A stretch of DNA of 64,000 nucleotides. Source: Rhizobium giardinii bv. giardinii H152. Lineage in GTDB: Bacteria > Pseudomonadota > Alphaproteobacteria > Rhizobiales > Rhizobiaceae. The position numbers and the translations under genes are program-made. Location: NCBI RefSeq assembly GCF_000379605.1, contig NZ_KB902579.1, positions 509,748-573,747 on the forward strand. Reading direction: 5' to 3'. Shown piece by piece: positions 8,820 through 20,850 of the stretch. Every line of letters starts with the position of its first letter. Position 1 is the stretch's first letter. The notes under the pieces are model-generated. The model made no database searches, was not told the DNA's origin, and saw only the letters and a program-made list of their open reading frames with translations.

Positions 8820-10229
8820 TTAGGCCGAGTAGTACATGTCGAATTCGACCGGATGCGGGGTCATCTCGAAGCGCATGACTTCGATCATCTTCAGTTCGAT
8901 ATAGGCATCGATCTGGTCATCGTCGAAGACGCCGCCGGCAGTCAGGAACTTGCGGTCCTTGTCGAGGCTTTCGAGCGCTTCGCGCAGCGAGCCGCAGACC
9001 GTCGGGATCTTCTTCAGCTCCTTCGGCGGCAGGTCGTAGAGATCCTTGTCCATGGCCTTGCCCGGATGGATCTTGTTCTTGATGCCGTCGAGGCCGGCCA
9101 TCAGCATGGCGGCAAAGCCGAGATAGGGGTTTGCCAGCGGATCGGGAAAGCGAACTTCGACGCGCTTAGACTTCGGACCGGTACCGAAGGGGATACGGCA
9201 TGAGGCAGAGCGGTTGCGGGCCGAATAGGCAAGCAGAACCGGCGCTTCATAACCCGGCACCAGACGCTTGTAGGAGTTCGTCGTCGGGTTGGTGAAGGCG
9301 TTGATTGCCTTGGCATGCTTGATGATGCCGCCGATATAGAACAGGCAGGTTTCCGACAGGCCGGCATATTCGTCGCCGGCGAAGGTCGGCTTGCCGTCCT
9401 TCCAGATCGACTGGTGCACGTGCATGCCCGAGCCGTTGTCGCCGAAGATCGGCTTCGGCATGAAGGTTGCCGTCTTGCCATAGGCATTGGCGACCTGGTG
9501 CACGACGTACTTGTAGATCTGGATCTTGTCGGCGTTGCGCACCAGCGTGTCGAACTTGACGCCGAGTTCGTGCTGGGCAGCGGCCACTTCATGGTGCTGC
9601 TTTTCGACGGTGACACCCATTTCGGTCAGCACCGTCAGCATTTCGGAGCGCATGTCCTGGCAGCTGTCGACCGGCGGAACCGGGAAGTAGCCGCCCTTGA
9701 CGCGCGGACGGTGGCCGAGGTTGCCGGTTTCGTAGTCGGTGTCATCGTTGGAGGGCAGTTCGGACGAGTCGAGCTTGAAGCCGGTGTTGTAGGGGTCGGC
9801 CTTGTACTTCACATCGTCGAACACGAAGAATTCCGGCTCGGGACCGACGAAGACGGTGTCGCCGATGCCCGAGGCCTTGAGATAGGCTTCGGCCTTCTTG
9901 GCGATGCCGCGCGGGTCGCGGTTATAGGCTTCGCCGGAGACCGGATCGAGAATGTCGCAGACGATGACCATCGTCGACTGCGCGAAGAAGGGATCCATGT
10001 GCACGGTTGCCGGATCCGGCATCAACACCATGTCGGACTCGTTGATCGCCTTCCAGCCGCCGATCGACGAACCGTCGAACATCACGCCATCGGCGAACAT
10101 GTCCTCGTCAACACAGGATACGTCCATCGTGACGTGCTGCAGCTTGCCCTTGGGGTCTGTGAAGCGCAAATCCACGAACTTGACGTCGTTATCCTTGATT
10201 TGCTTGAGGATATCATTTGCAGTCGTCAT
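8820..10229 (-). CDS. glnA: Glutamine synthetase type I
   Basis: 469 residues, the normal GSI length. It makes glutamine from glutamate, ammonia and ATP as a cytoplasmic dodecamer. The beta-grasp N-domain has [11 protein letters not shown]; the catalytic domain holds the ATP-site segment and the [10 protein letters not shown] motif. Tyr398 in LYDLPP is the adenylylation site modified by GlnE, so post-translational control is expected. The start at 10229 is supported by AGAGGGA and by the typical [12 protein letters not shown]-terminus. It lies 61 bases downstream of glnB on the same strand, the usual glnBA arrangement of rhizobia. Confidence 0.97.
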   Translation of the reverse strand: MTTANDILKQIKDNDVKFVDLRFTDPKGKLQHVTMDVSCVDEDMFADGVMFDGSSIGGWKAINESDMVLMPDPATVHMDPFFAQSTMVIVCDILDPVSGEAYNRDPRGIAKKAEAYLKASGIGDTVFVGPEPEFFVFDDVKYKADPYNTGFKLDSSELPSNDDTDYETGNLGHRPRVKGGYFPVPPVDSCQDMRSEMLTVLTEMGVTVEKQHHEVAAAQHELGVKFDTLVRNADKIQIYKYVVHQVANAYGKTATFMPKPIFGDNGSGMHVHQSIWKDGKPTFAGDEYAGLSETCLFYIGGIIKHAKAINAFTNPTTNSYKRLVPGYEAPVLLAYSARNRSASCRIPFGTGPKSKRVEVRFPDPLANPYLGFAAMLMAGLDGIKNKIHPGKAMDKDLYDLPPKELKKIPTVCGSLREALESLDKDRKFLTAGGVFDDDQIDAYIELKMIEVMRFEMTPHPVEFDMYYSA

Positions 10230-10290
10230 GTTTTGAAAGTCCCTCTCTTGAGATGACGAGGTAGTAGCCCGGACCGAACGGCCAGGCGGA

Positions 10291-10965
<675 letters not shown>

Positions 10966-12444
10966 ATGTCAGCAGCTGGAAATCACACCCTCGTCACGCC
11001 CGCCGAAATGACTGCGATCGATGCCGATGCCGCGCGCTCGGGGATCGACAGTTACGGTCTGATGACATCCGCCGGAACGGCCGTTTCAGCGGCCGCTTTG
11101 CGGCTTTATCCCGGCGCCTTGCGGTTTGTCGTTCTGTGCGGTCCCGGCAACAATGGCGGCGACGGTTATATCGCCGCCGCAGCCTTGCGTGACAGCGGTG
11201 CGGATGTCGACGTCCATGCCCTGGGTGATCCGGCGGCCCTGAAAGGCGACGCGGCCCGGGCCTGCACGGCGTTCGGAACGGCGGTGAAACCACTTGCGGA
11301 CTATGCCCCGACCGCCGGTGACGTTGTCGTCGATGCTTTGTTCGGTGCGGGCCTTTCGCGTCCCGTACCGCCGGAAGCGGCAAGGGTGATGCGGACCGTG
11401 GCGAGCCAGGACCTCCCGGTGATCGCCGTCGACCTGCCCTCCGGCGTCGATGGCCGCAGCGGACAGGTTCTGGGCGCAAGTTTTCGGGCGCGTCACACCG
11501 TCACGTTCGTCGCCCGCAAGCCGGGACATCTGCTGATGCCGGGGCGGATGCTTTGCGGGACGCTGGAGGTGTTCGATATCGGCATCCCCGGACGCATCCT
11601 GTCCGCCCGCGCCGGCAGGCTTAGCGCAAACGGCCCGCATCTCTGGCGGAAATACGCGTTTACACTGGACCCCGCCGCGCACAAATTCAAGCGCGGGCAC
11701 CTTGCCGTTTTTTCGGGCGGCCCGCTTTCGACGGGTGCGGCACGTCTGTCTGCCATTGCCGGTCTGAGGGCGGGCGCCGGATTGGTGACGATTGCTTCGC
11801 CGGCCGCGGCTTCGCAAGCCAATGCGTCCCATCTGACGGCGGTAATGCTGAAACAGATCGAGGGCGAAGACGACCTCTCGCAGTGGCTGGCCGACAAACG
11901 TATCGGCGCCTTCGTGCTCGGCCCGGGATTTGGCGATCTGCAGCGGGCGCGTCAGTACGCCCTGATGCTCGGTAGCCACAAACTGGTGCTCGACGCCGAT
12001 GGTATCACGGCTTTCAAGGACGATCCGGGCCCGCTTTTTAAAGCCTGCGCCAAGGGTGAAACGCGACTGGTCATGACACCTCATGACGGCGAGTTCGCCC
12101 GGCTGTTTCCGGATATCGAGGCCGATGAGGCCTCTTCGAAGGTCGACCGCGCCATCGCCGCCGCCAAACGCAGTCATGGCGTCATCGTCTACAAGGGCGC
12201 CGACACGGTAATCGCCGCGCCCGACGGCCGCGCCGCGATCAACACCAACGCGCCGCCGTGGCTGGCGACGGCAGGATCGGGAGATACGCTCGCCGGTATC
12301 ATCGGCGCCCATCTGGCGCAGGGCATGCCCGCGTTCGAGGCCGCCGCCGCCGGTGTCTGGCGTCATGGACGAGCCGGCGCGAAAGCGGGCGAGGGGCTTA
12401 CGGCGGAAGACCTCGCAGCGGCCGTCGAACCGCTGCCGGCCTGA
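10966..12444 (+). CDS. Bifunctional NAD(P)H-hydrate repair enzyme (epimerase/dehydratase)
   Basis: 492 residues, a fusion of YjeF_N epimerase (about 1-215) and YjeF_C ADP-dependent dehydratase (about 225-492). The epimerase half has GPGNNGGDGYIAA and DALFGAGLSR; the dehydratase half has LGPGFGD, MTPHDGEFARLF and GSGDTLAGII. It repairs hydrated NADH and NADPH. The start is uncertain: the ATG at 10966 gives an N-terminus like relatives but has only a weak site (AAGGC, about 11 bases upstream), and an in-frame ATG 63 bases earlier exists. It ends exactly where the convergent DUF72 gene ends. Confidence 0.93.
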   Translation: MSAAGNHTLVTPAEMTAIDADAARSGIDSYGLMTSAGTAVSAAALRLYPGALRFVVLCGPGNNGGDGYIAAAALRDSGADVDVHALGDPAALKGDAARACTAFGTAVKPLADYAPTAGDVVVDALFGAGLSRPVPPEAARVMRTVASQDLPVIAVDLPSGVDGRSGQVLGASFRARHTVTFVARKPGHLLMPGRMLCGTLEVFDIGIPGRILSARAGRLSANGPHLWRKYAFTLDPAAHKFKRGHLAVFSGGPLSTGAARLSAIAGLRAGAGLVTIASPAAASQANASHLTAVMLKQIEGEDDLSQWLADKRIGAFVLGPGFGDLQRARQYALMLGSHKLVLDADGITAFKDDPGPLFKACAKGETRLVMTPHDGEFARLFPDIEADEASSKVDRAIAAAKRSHGVIVYKGADTVIAAPDGRAAINTNAPPWLATAGSGDTLAGIIGAHLAQGMPAFEAAAAGVWRHGRAGAKAGEGLTAEDLAAAVEPLPA

Positions 12445-13248
12445 TCAGTCGACGCGCTTTTGCAGTGCCCGCGCGCCGTTCGGCGCATTGACCTTGCCCT
12501 CGCTGATGAAGAAGGCAAAGACATCGCGAGCCTTCATTTCCGGCTTGCGCGAGGGATCACCAAGGTCAAGCTCCGCCACCACGCCACCCGACGCCCAGGT
12601 CTTCAGCCGATCGGCCCACAGATCGAGCCGCTTTTCGTCATAGCAAGTCTCGACATCGTCGCTGCCCGTCTGCAGGCGGGCATAGACGAAGTCCAAGGTG
12701 ACGTCGGCGATCATCGGGTAGTCGGCGTGATCGGCGCAGACCAATGCCACGTTGTGTTTCGCCAGCAGCGCGATGAACTCCGGCGTGCGGAAGGATGGAT
12801 GGCGCACCTCGACGACGTGCCGCAGCGCCAGGCCATCCTGTTTTTCCGGCAGTAGTGCCAGGAAGGCACCGAAATCATCGGCATCGAATTTCTTGGTCGC
12901 CATGAACTGCCACAGGATCGGGCCGAGATGCGGCCCCAGTTCAGTCAACCCCTGGCCGAGAAACCGGTTGATCGATTCACCCGCCTCGGCCAGCACTTTC
13001 TTGTTGGTGGCAAAGCGGCTGGCTTTCAGCGAGAAGACGAAATCATCCGGCACTTCCGACGCCCACTTGGCAAAGGTTTCGGGCTTCTGCGAACTGTAGT
13101 AGGTGCCGTTGACCTCGATGACCTTCAGTTGCCGGCTGGCATATTCCAGTTGCCGCTTCTTCGACAGCGTCTCGGGATAGAACGTGCCCTCCCAAGGATC
13201 GAAGGTCCAGCCGCCGATGCCGCAGCGGATCGTGCCTGATTTGGTCAT
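12445..13248 (-). CDS. DUF72 family protein
   Basis: 267 residues with the DUF72 TIM-barrel-like signature: IRCGIGGWTFDPW at the start, EVNGTYYS, then FVFSLKASRF. The molecular function of DUF72 is not established. GGGGAG stands 8 bases before the ATG. It begins only 25 bases after the uvrA stop on the same strand, so it is probably a distal gene of the uvrA transcript and might be SOS-influenced. Its stop codon abuts the stop codon of the opposing NAD(P)HX repair gene with no spacer. Confidence 0.9.
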   Translation of the reverse strand: MTKSGTIRCGIGGWTFDPWEGTFYPETLSKKRQLEYASRQLKVIEVNGTYYSSQKPETFAKWASEVPDDFVFSLKASRFATNKKVLAEAGESINRFLGQGLTELGPHLGPILWQFMATKKFDADDFGAFLALLPEKQDGLALRHVVEVRHPSFRTPEFIALLAKHNVALVCADHADYPMIADVTLDFVYARLQTGSDDVETCYDEKRLDLWADRLKTWASGGVVAELDLGDPSRKPEMKARDVFAFFISEGKVNAPNGARALQKRVD

Positions 13249-13273
13249 GCTGTCTCCCCTTCGGTGCTGTCTT

Positions 13274-16195
13274 TTACTCCGCCGCTTCGGCCTTGCGAAG
13301 CGGACGCCGTTCCAGAAGTTCCTTCAGGAACGCGCCGGTATGGGAGCGCTTTTCCTTGACGATATCTTCCGGTGTTCCCGCTGCAATGACTTCGCCGCCG
13401 CCGTCGCCGCCTTCGGGTCCGAAATCGATCACCCAGTCGGCGGTCTTGATGACTTCCAGATTATGCTCGATGACGACAACCGAATTGCCCTGGTTGACGA
13501 GTTCATGCAGAACTTCAAGAAGCTTCGCTACATCGTGGAAATGCAAGCCAGTTGTTGGTTCGTCCAGAATATAGAGCGTGCGCCCGGTCGAGCGCTTGGA
13601 CAGCTCCTTGGCAAGCTTGACGCGCTGTGCCTCGCCGCCCGAGAGCGTGTTGGCCTGCTGACCGACCTTGATGTAGCCGAGGCCGACCTGATTGAGCGTG
13701 ACCAGCTTGTCGCGCACCGCCGGGACGGCGGCGAAGAACTCGACGCCTTCCTCGACCGTCATGTCGAGCACGTCGGCGATCGATTTGCCCTTGAAATGCA
13801 CGTCCAGCGTCTCGCGATTGTAGCGTTTGCCGTGGCAGACGTCGCAGGTGACATAGACATCCGGCAGGAAGTGCATCTCGATCTTGATGACGCCGTCGCC
13901 CTGGCAGGCCTCGCAACGGCCGCCCTTGACGTTGAAGGAGAAACGACCGGGCTGGTAGCCGCGCGCCTTCGCTTCCGGCAGGCCGGCGAACCAGTCGCGG
14001 ATCGGGGTGAAGGCGCCGGTATAGGTCGCCGGATTCGAGCGCGGCGTGCGGCCGATCGGCGACTGATCGATGTCGATCACCTTGTCGATGTGCTCGAAAC
14101 CGTCGATCCGGTCGTGCTCGGCCGGATTCTCGCGCGCGCCCATGATGCGCCGTGCGGCCGCCTTGTAGAGCGTCTCGATCAGGAAGGTCGACTTGCCGCC
14201 GCCTGAAACGCCGGTGACCGCGGTGAAGATGCCGAGCGGGATCGAGGCGGTGATGTTCTTCAGATTGTTGGCGCGGGCGCCGACAACGGTGATTTCCTTT
14301 TTCTTCTTCAGCTTGCGCCGCTCCGACGGCACGGCGACCGAAAGCTCGCCGGAAAGATATCGCCCGGTCAGCGAATTCGGATTGGCGATGATGTCGGACG
14401 GCGCACCCTGGGCGACCACCTCGCCGCCGTGGATACCGGCGGCGGGTCCGATATCGACGACATAGTCCGAGGTCAGGATCGCATCCTCGTCGTGTTCGAC
14501 GACGATCACCGTGTTGCCGATGTCGCGCAGATGCCGAAGCGTCTCGAGCAGCCGGGCATTGTCGCGCTGATGCAGGCCGATCGACGGTTCGTCGAGGACG
14601 TAGAGCACGCCGGTCAGGCCGGAGCCGATCTGCGATGCCAGCCGGATACGCTGGCTTTCGCCGCCCGACAGCGTGCCGGAATTGCGCGAGAGGCTGAGAT
14701 ATTCCAGGCCGACATCGTTGAGGAAGCGCAGCCGCTCGCGGATCTCCTTCAGGATGCGGACGGCGATCTCGTTCTGCTTGGCATTCATGTGGCCCGGCAA
14801 GGCGTCGAACCAGTCGCGGGCAACGCGGATCGACATGTCGGTCACCTCGCCGATATGCAGCTTGTCGATCTTTACCGCCAACGCTTCCGGTTTCAGGCGG
14901 AAACCGTTACAGGCCGGGCAGGGGGCCGCCGACATGTAGCGCTCGATCTCCTCGCGTGCCCAGGCGCTGTCGGTCTCCTTCCACCGCCGCTCCAGGTTGG
15001 GCACGATGCCCTCGAAGGTCTTCGTGGTGTTGTAGGATCGGGCGCCGTCCTCGTAGTGAAAGCTGATCTTTTCCTCGGTGCCCTGCAGGATCGCATGCCG
15101 GGCTTCGTCGGACAGATCGCTCCATTTGCTTGACAGCTTGAAGCCAAACGCCTTGCCGAGGGCTTCGAGCGTCTGATTGTAGTAGGGCGACGAGGACTTC
15201 GCCCAAGGGGCGATGGCGCCATTCTTCAGCGTCCGATCGGGTTCGGGGACGATCAGCGCCTCGTCGATCTTCTGCTGGCTGCCGAGACCATCGCAGGTCG
15301 GGCAGGCGCCGAAGGGATTGTTGAACGAGAACAACCGCGGCTCGATCTCCGAAATGGTAAATCCGGATACGGGGCACGCAAATTTTTCGGAAAAGAGCAC
15401 GCGCTCATGCGTCTCGTTCAGCGATTTGTTGGCCGAGCCGCCTGCAGACGTCTCTTCCGGCGGCAGCGGCTTGTCGGCAAATTCGGCGATGGCCAGGCCG
15501 TCGGCGAGCGTCAGGCAGGTTTCGAGACTGTCGGCCAGGCGCGCCGTCAGGTCGGGACGCACGACGACGCGGTCGACGACGACGTCGATATCGTGCTTGT
15601 ACTTCTTGTCGAGTGCCGGTGCCTCGGCAATCTCGTAGAACTGCCCGTCGATCTTGACGCGCTGAAAGCCCTTCTTCATCAGTTCGGCGAGCTCTTTCTT
15701 GTACTCGCCCTTCCGCCCGCGCACGATCGGCGCCAGGATATAGAGCCGCGTCCCTTCGCCGAAATCGACGATCCGGTCGACCATCTGGCTGACCGTCTGG
15801 CTTTCGATCGGCAGGCCGGTGGCCGGCGAATAGGGCACCCCGACGCGGGCAAACAGGAGGCGCATGTAGTCGTAGATTTCGGTGACGGTTCCGACCGTCG
15901 AGCGCGGGTTGCGCGAGGTCGTCTTCTGCTCGATCGAGATCGCCGGCGACAGCCCGTCGATCTGGTCGACATCCGGCTTCTGCATCATCTCGAGGAATTG
16001 GCGGGCATAGGCCGAAAGGCTCTCGACGTAGCGGCGCTGACCTTCCGCATAGATCGTGTCGAAAGCGAGCGACGATTTCCCGGAGCCGGACAGGCCGGTC
16101 ATGACGATCAGCTTGTTGCGCGGCAAATCGAGGTCAATGCCCTTCAGATTGTGCTCGCGCGCGCCGCGAATGGAAATAGTCTTGTGTTCGCTCAT
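13274..16195 (-). CDS. uvrA: Excinuclease ABC subunit A
   Basis: 973 residues, full length. UvrA is the damage-recognition ATPase of nucleotide excision repair and the partner recruited by Mfd. It contains two ABC modules (first Walker [10 protein letters not shown] at residues 34-42; second GVSGGGKST), two LSGGE signatures, and the zinc-binding Cys pairs (CPVSG...CPTC and CEACQ...CDVC). The gene is divergent from ssb and shares with it a LexA box at 16320-16334, 125 bases before the uvrA start. DUF72 follows in the same direction. Confidence 0.98.
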   Translation of the reverse strand: MSEHKTISIRGAREHNLKGIDLDLPRNKLIVMTGLSGSGKSSLAFDTIYAEGQRRYVESLSAYARQFLEMMQKPDVDQIDGLSPAISIEQKTTSRNPRSTVGTVTEIYDYMRLLFARVGVPYSPATGLPIESQTVSQMVDRIVDFGEGTRLYILAPIVRGRKGEYKKELAELMKKGFQRVKIDGQFYEIAEAPALDKKYKHDIDVVVDRVVVRPDLTARLADSLETCLTLADGLAIAEFADKPLPPEETSAGGSANKSLNETHERVLFSEKFACPVSGFTISEIEPRLFSFNNPFGACPTCDGLGSQQKIDEALIVPEPDRTLKNGAIAPWAKSSSPYYNQTLEALGKAFGFKLSSKWSDLSDEARHAILQGTEEKISFHYEDGARSYNTTKTFEGIVPNLERRWKETDSAWAREEIERYMSAAPCPACNGFRLKPEALAVKIDKLHIGEVTDMSIRVARDWFDALPGHMNAKQNEIAVRILKEIRERLRFLNDVGLEYLSLSRNSGTLSGGESQRIRLASQIGSGLTGVLYVLDEPSIGLHQRDNARLLETLRHLRDIGNTVIVVEHDEDAILTSDYVVDIGPAAGIHGGEVVAQGAPSDIIANPNSLTGRYLSGELSVAVPSERRKLKKKKEITVVGARANNLKNITASIPLGIFTAVTGVSGGGKSTFLIETLYKAAARRIMGARENPAEHDRIDGFEHIDKVIDIDQSPIGRTPRSNPATYTGAFTPIRDWFAGLPEAKARGYQPGRFSFNVKGGRCEACQGDGVIKIEMHFLPDVYVTCDVCHGKRYNRETLDVHFKGKSIADVLDMTVEEGVEFFAAVPAVRDKLVTLNQVGLGYIKVGQQANTLSGGEAQRVKLAKELSKRSTGRTLYILDEPTTGLHFHDVAKLLEVLHELVNQGNSVVVIEHNLEVIKTADWVIDFGPEGGDGGGEVIAAGTPEDIVKEKRSHTGAFLKELLERRPLRKAEAAE

Positions 16196-16294
16196 CGTGT
16201 CCAGCTTTGTAAATCCGGTGAATGCTCCTATTTAAGTACGGCACGGCGCATGTCGAGGCGCAATCCGAAAAACAGGCGGGCTTTCCCGAGTCAG

Positions 16295-16323
16295 TTGACA
16301 CGATATTACGAATTTACTAGAAC
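16295..16323 (+). promoter_or_regulatory. ssb promoter overlapping the LexA box
   Basis: A perfect -35 TTGACA (16295-16300) is followed after 17 bases by TAGAAC (16318-16323), a 4/6 match to the -10 consensus. The -10 element overlaps the first half of the LexA box, so bound LexA would block it. Confidence 0.65.
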
Positions 16324-16334
16324 AAATAAAGAAC
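16320..16334. promoter_or_regulatory. LexA (SOS) box between uvrA and ssb
   Basis: GAAC-N7-GAAC, the complement of GTTC-N7-GTTC, is the established alphaproteobacterial LexA operator. It is an exact match in the divergent uvrA/ssb region, the same place where it is known in rhizobia. Confidence 0.9.
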
Positions 16335-16463
16335 AAAATTCGAAATCTGTTGTGGATGACGCGGTGCGAAGGGGCGTATGGTGGGCTGGCAGCCGCTAAG
16401 ATGCGCGCTTGAGAATTTTGGTGGCCGGGCTGCGATGCCGGGCGGGATAACAGGAAAAGCAAG

Positions 16464-16979
16464 ATGGCGGGTAGTGTCAACAAGGTGATTTTGATCGGCA
16501 ACCTCGGGGCGGACCCGGAAATCCGGCGCACGCAGGACGGCCGGCCGATCGCCAACCTGCGGATTGCAACCTCGGAAAGCTGGCGCGACCGCAATACGGG
16601 CGAGCGCAAGGAAAAGACGGAGTGGCACACCGTCGTGATCTTCAACGAAGGGCTCTGCAAGGTTGCCGAGCAATATCTGAAGAAGGGCTCGACGGTCTAT
16701 ATCGAAGGCCAGTTGCAGACCCGCAAATGGCAGGACCAGAATGGTCAGGATCGCTATTCGACGGAAGTTGTCCTGCAGGGCTTCAACTCGACGCTGACGA
16801 TGCTCGGCGGGCGTGGCGACGCTGGTTCCGGCGCCGGTCGAAGCGGCTCGGATTTCGGTGGCCCAAGCTCCGGCGGTTACGGCGACGACTACGATCGCCC
16901 TGCATCGGCGCCGGCCGGCCGCTCGAGTGGCGGCGGCGGAAACTTTTCGCGCGACATGGATGACGACATTCCGTTCTGA
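16464..16979 (+). CDS. ssb: Single-stranded DNA-binding protein
   Basis: 171 residues. The N-terminal OB fold (1-110) begins [21 protein letters not shown] and contains the EWHTVVIF segment; a Gly/Ser-rich linker of about 50 residues leads to the acidic tip DDDIPF, which docks partner proteins. It coats single-stranded DNA in replication, repair and recombination. AGGAAAAGCAAG precedes the ATG. Transcription is probably LexA-controlled through the overlapping box upstream, and an intrinsic terminator follows. Confidence 0.97.
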   Translation: MAGSVNKVILIGNLGADPEIRRTQDGRPIANLRIATSESWRDRNTGERKEKTEWHTVVIFNEGLCKVAEQYLKKGSTVYIEGQLQTRKWQDQNGQDRYSTEVVLQGFNSTLTMLGGRGDAGSGAGRSGSDFGGPSSGGYGDDYDRPASAPAGRSSGGGGNFSRDMDDDIPF

Positions 16980-17002
16980 TCCGGCGCGTCACAATACAGA
17001 AG

Positions 17003-17026
17003 AGGCTCGGGAAGCCGGGCCTTTTT
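17003..17026 (+). terminator. Terminator of ssb
   Basis: An 8-bp stem (AGGCTCGG with CCGGGCCT, one G-U pair) with a GAAG loop is followed by T5, starting 24 bases after the ssb stop. Confidence 0.8.
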
Positions 17027-17055
17027 GCTGGTGAGCGTTCGGCGATGCGGGCGTG

Positions 17056-17685
17056 TCAAAGCGCCATGGCTGACTTCACGCCATCGACGACGAACTGAAC
17101 CGCGAGCGCGGCGAGGATGACGCCGAGCAGCCGGGTCAGGATGGCGCGGCCGGTGACGCCGAGGAAGCGGTCGATGCGTTCGGCGATGACGAGGGCGGCG
17201 AAGAGCAGGGCAAGACAAAAGGCGATGACGAGGATGAGTTGTGCCCGGTCGATGGTGGCTGAGAAGGATCCGGACAAAAGGATCGTCGCCGAGATCGCGC
17301 CGGGGCCGGCAATCAGCGGCAGTGCCAGCGGAAACACCGCAATATTGTGAATGTGGTCGCGGGTGATGGCGGCTTCGCCGGTCTTTTCCTTCCGCTCGTT
17401 TCGTTTCTCGAAGATCATCTCGAAGGCAATCCAGAAGAGCAGAAGGCCGCCGGCGATCCGGAACGCGCCGATCGAAATGCCGAGCAGTCCAAGGATGCCG
17501 TTGCCAAAGAGGGCGAAGGCGGAGAGAATGAAGAACGCAATCAGCGTGCCGCGTCGCGCCACAAGGAACCGTTCGTGGCGGCTCATGCCCGTGGTCAGGC
17601 TGAGGAAGATCGGCGCAAGGCCAGGCGGATCGATGGTGACCAGAATGGTGGTCAGCGCATTGATCAAGAGATCGATGTGAGACAT
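17056..17685 (-). CDS. MarC family integral membrane protein
   Basis: 209 residues with about six transmembrane helices. The first helix has the family motif VTIDPPGLAPIF, and GPGAIS occurs mid-protein, both typical of MarC/UPF0056. Despite the name, MarC was shown not to cause multiple antibiotic resistance in E. coli, and the transported substrate is unknown. GGGGAAA precedes the ATG. The gene lies alone between ssb (convergent) and gyrA (divergent). Confidence 0.9.
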   Translation of the reverse strand: MSHIDLLINALTTILVTIDPPGLAPIFLSLTTGMSRHERFLVARRGTLIAFFILSAFALFGNGILGLLGISIGAFRIAGGLLLFWIAFEMIFEKRNERKEKTGEAAITRDHIHNIAVFPLALPLIAGPGAISATILLSGSFSATIDRAQLILVIAFCLALLFAALVIAERIDRFLGVTGRAILTRLLGVILAALAVQFVVDGVKSAMAL

Positions 17686-17918
17686 GCGTTTTCCCCGTCG
17701 CGGCTTTGTTTATGATGGCCGTCCTGCGGATTGTTAGGCGAGCGGGCCGGCGAAGGAAAGAGCCGTTTCGGACCGTTCCTTCGCTTTTGCCTTGCAAATG
17801 CCACGCATAGCGCCGAAGAGCCGAAAAGGCTGTTTAAAACCCGGCCCCGAAATTGGCGCTCGCCAATGCATTCGGCTATAAAAATCTTTCTGATTCTGAA
17901 CAAAGATCGTGATCGAAA

Positions 17919-20699
17919 TTGACTGAACAAACCACACCCGGCGGCGGCAAGAATCCACCAGGCATCGAGCCTATTTCCATCATGGAGGAAATGCAGCGGT
18001 CGTACCTCGATTACGCCATGAGCGTCATCGTCAGCCGCGCGCTTCCCGATGTCCGCGATGGTCTGAAGCCGGTTCACCGCCGCATCCTCTGGGGGATGAG
18101 CGAGCTCGGCATCGACTGGAACAAGAAATACGTCAAATGCGCCCGCGTCACCGGTGACGTGATGGGTAAATACCATCCGCACGGCAACATGGCGATTTAC
18201 GACGCCCTGGCGCGCATGGCGCAGCCTTGGTCGCTGCGCCTGCCGCTGATCGACGGCCAGGGCAATTTCGGCTCGATCGACGGCGATCCGCCGGCGGCCG
18301 AACGTTATACGGAGTGCCGGCTGCAGAAGGCGGCGCACGCGCTGCTCGATGACCTCGACAAGGAAACCGTCGATTTCCGCGACAACTACGACGGTACGCT
18401 GCACGAGCCTTCGGTCGTGCCGGCCAAGTTCCCGAACCTGCTGGTCAACGGGGCAGGCGGCATCGCCGTCGGCATGGCGACCAACATTCCGCCGCACAAC
18501 CTCGCCGAAGTCATCAACGGCTGCATCGCGCTGATCGATGAACCGGCGCTCGAATTGCCGCAGCTGATGGAGATCATCCCGGGACCGGACTTCCCGACCG
18601 GCGCCTTCATTCTCGGCCGCTCCGGCATTCGCTCGGCTTACGAGACCGGCCGCGGCTCGGTCATCATGCGCGGCCGCGCCACCATCGAGCCGATGCGCGG
18701 CGACCGCGAGCAGATCATCATCACCGAAGTTCCCTACCAGGTGAACAAGGCGACGATGATCGAGAAGATGGCCGAACTGGTCAAGGACAAGCGCATCGAG
18801 GGCATATCCGACCTGCGCGACGAATCCGACCGGCAGGGCTACCGCGTCGTCGTCGAGCTGAAGCGCGATGCCAATGCCGAGGTCATCCTCAACCAGCTTT
18901 ATCGCTACACGCCGCTGCAGACCTCCTTCGGCTGCAACATGGTGGCGCTGAACGGCGGCAAGCCGGAGCAGATGACGCTCCTCGACATGCTGCGCGCCTT
19001 CGTCGCCTTCCGTGAAGAGGTGGTCAGCCGGCGCACGAAGTACCTGTTGCGCAAGGCGCGCGAACGCGCCCATGTTTTGGTCGGTCTCGCGATCGCGGTC
19101 GCCAATATCGACGAGATCATCAAGCTGATCCGCGAAGCGCCGGATCCGCAGACGGCGCGCGAGCAGTTGATGACGCGCCGCTGGCCTGCCTCCGATGTCG
19201 AGAGCCTGATCCGGCTGATCGACGATCCGCGCCACCGGATCAACGACGACCTGACCTACAACCTGTCGGAAGAGCAGGCGAGGGCGATCCTCGAACTCCG
19301 TCTCGCCCGCCTGACGGCGCTGGGTCGTGACGAAATCGGCGATGAGCTGAACAAGATCGGCGCCGAGATCAGCGACTACCTCGATATCCTCTCCTCACGC
19401 GTCCGCATCATGACGATCGTCAAGGACGAGCTTATAGCCGTGCGGGACGAGTTCGGCACGCCGCGCCGCACCGAGATCGTCGAAGGCGGTCCGGAGATGG
19501 ACGACGAGGACCTGATCGCCCAGGAAGACATGGTCATTACCGTATCGCATCTCGGCTACATCAAGCGCGTGCCGCTGACGACCTACCGGGCGCAGCGCCG
19601 CGGCGGCAAGGGCCGCTCCGGCATGGCGACGCGCGACGAGGATTTCGTGACGAGGCTGTTCGTCGCCAATACGCATACGCCGATCCTTTTCTTCTCCTCG
19701 CGTGGCATCGTCTACAAGGAGAAGGTCTGGCGTCTGCCGATCGGCACGCCGCAGTCGCGTGGCAAGGCGCTGATCAACATGCTGCCGCTCGAAACAGGCG
19801 AGCGCATCACGACCATCATGCCGCTGCCCGAGGACGAGAGCACCTGGGAAAACCTCGATGTGATGTTCTCCACCACACGCGGCACGGTCCGGCGCAACAA
19901 GCTGTCGGATTTCATCCAGGTCAACCGCAACGGCAAGATCGCCATGAAACTCGAGGAGGAGGGCGATGAAATCCTCTCCGTCGAGACCTGCACCGATCAG
20001 GATGACGTGCTTCTCACGACGGCTCTCGGCCAGTGCATCCGCTTCCCGGTCGATGACGTGCGCGTCTTTGCCGGCCGCAATTCGATCGGCGTCCGCGGCA
20101 TCTCGCTCGGGGAAAACGACCGGATCATCTCGATGACGATCGTCGGGCATGTCGATGCCGAGCCGTGGGAGCGCGCCGCCTATCTGAAGCGCGCTGCAGC
20201 AGAACGGCGTGCGACAACCGGCGAGGATGAGGAAATCGCTCTGGTCGGCGAAGAGGTTGCGGACGGTGGCGAGCTTTCCAACGAGCGCTACGAGGAACTG
20301 AAGGCGCGCGAACAGTTCGTGCTGACGGTTTCGGTCAAGGGCTTCGGCAAGCGGTCGTCCACCTACGACTTCCGCACCTCCGGCCGCGGCGGCAAGGGCA
20401 TCCGCGCCACGGACACCTCGAAGACGGGCGAAATCGGTGAACTCGTTGCAGCCTTCCCGGTCGAAGACAACGACCAGATCATGCTGGTGTCGGATGGCGG
20501 CCAGCTGATCCGCGTGCCGGTGGGCGGCATCCGGCTTGCCAGCCGCGCGACCAAGGGTGTGACGATCTTCTCCACGGCCAAGGACGAGAAGGTCGTCTCC
20601 GTCGAGCGGATCAGCGAGCCTGAAGCCGACGAGGAAGACGAGGGCGCCAACGGCGCGGGCGTCCCCGAGGGCGATACGCCGGCCGCAACGGAGGAATAA
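17919..20699 (+). CDS. gyrA: DNA gyrase subunit A
   Basis: 926 residues. The start is a TTG at 17919, chosen because translation then gives the rhizobial GyrA N-terminus [10 protein letters not shown]; no ATG is available before residue 22 and the ribosome site is weak. The breakage-reunion domain has catalytic Tyr130 in ERYTE, and the C-terminal beta-pinwheel carries the GyrA box QRRGGKG. The tail is strongly acidic. In the quinolone-determining region Met91 occupies the place of E. coli Ser83 ([10 protein letters not shown]), while Asp95 (E. coli Asp87) is kept. A strong terminator follows. Confidence 0.97.
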   Translation: MTEQTTPGGGKNPPGIEPISIMEEMQRSYLDYAMSVIVSRALPDVRDGLKPVHRRILWGMSELGIDWNKKYVKCARVTGDVMGKYHPHGNMAIYDALARMAQPWSLRLPLIDGQGNFGSIDGDPPAAERYTECRLQKAAHALLDDLDKETVDFRDNYDGTLHEPSVVPAKFPNLLVNGAGGIAVGMATNIPPHNLAEVINGCIALIDEPALELPQLMEIIPGPDFPTGAFILGRSGIRSAYETGRGSVIMRGRATIEPMRGDREQIIITEVPYQVNKATMIEKMAELVKDKRIEGISDLRDESDRQGYRVVVELKRDANAEVILNQLYRYTPLQTSFGCNMVALNGGKPEQMTLLDMLRAFVAFREEVVSRRTKYLLRKARERAHVLVGLAIAVANIDEIIKLIREAPDPQTAREQLMTRRWPASDVESLIRLIDDPRHRINDDLTYNLSEEQARAILELRLARLTALGRDEIGDELNKIGAEISDYLDILSSRVRIMTIVKDELIAVRDEFGTPRRTEIVEGGPEMDDEDLIAQEDMVITVSHLGYIKRVPLTTYRAQRRGGKGRSGMATRDEDFVTRLFVANTHTPILFFSSRGIVYKEKVWRLPIGTPQSRGKALINMLPLETGERITTIMPLPEDESTWENLDVMFSTTRGTVRRNKLSDFIQVNRNGKIAMKLEEEGDEILSVETCTDQDDVLLTTALGQCIRFPVDDVRVFAGRNSIGVRGISLGENDRIISMTIVGHVDAEPWERAAYLKRAAAERRATTGEDEEIALVGEEVADGGELSNERYEELKAREQFVLTVSVKGFGKRSSTYDFRTSGRGGKGIRATDTSKTGEIGELVAAFPVEDNDQIMLVSDGGQLIRVPVGGIRLASRATKGVTIFSTAKDEKVVSVERISEPEADEEDEGANGAGVPEGDTPAATEE

Positions 20700-20725
20700 T
20701 CGTTCCTCCATCCTGCAAAGATCAG

Positions 20726-20751
20726 ACCGGGCGATCCTGTCGCCCGGTTTT
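20726..20751 (+). terminator. Terminator of gyrA
   Basis: A perfect 9-bp stem (ACCGGGCGA with TCGCCCGGT) with a 5-base loop, then TTT, begins 27 bases after the gyrA stop. Confidence 0.85.
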
Positions 20752-20850
20752 GCTTTGCCGTTGAATTTGTTCGTCCACGAATTAATCCTGTTGCTGCACC
20801 GTTACAGACGTGATTCCCAAAGGGTGACGGGTGCATGGGGGCGGAGATTG

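Noticed and set aside
19395-20711. Minus-strand open frame of 438 codons inside gyrA
   Set aside because: Codon-bias shadow of gyrA; no protein features.
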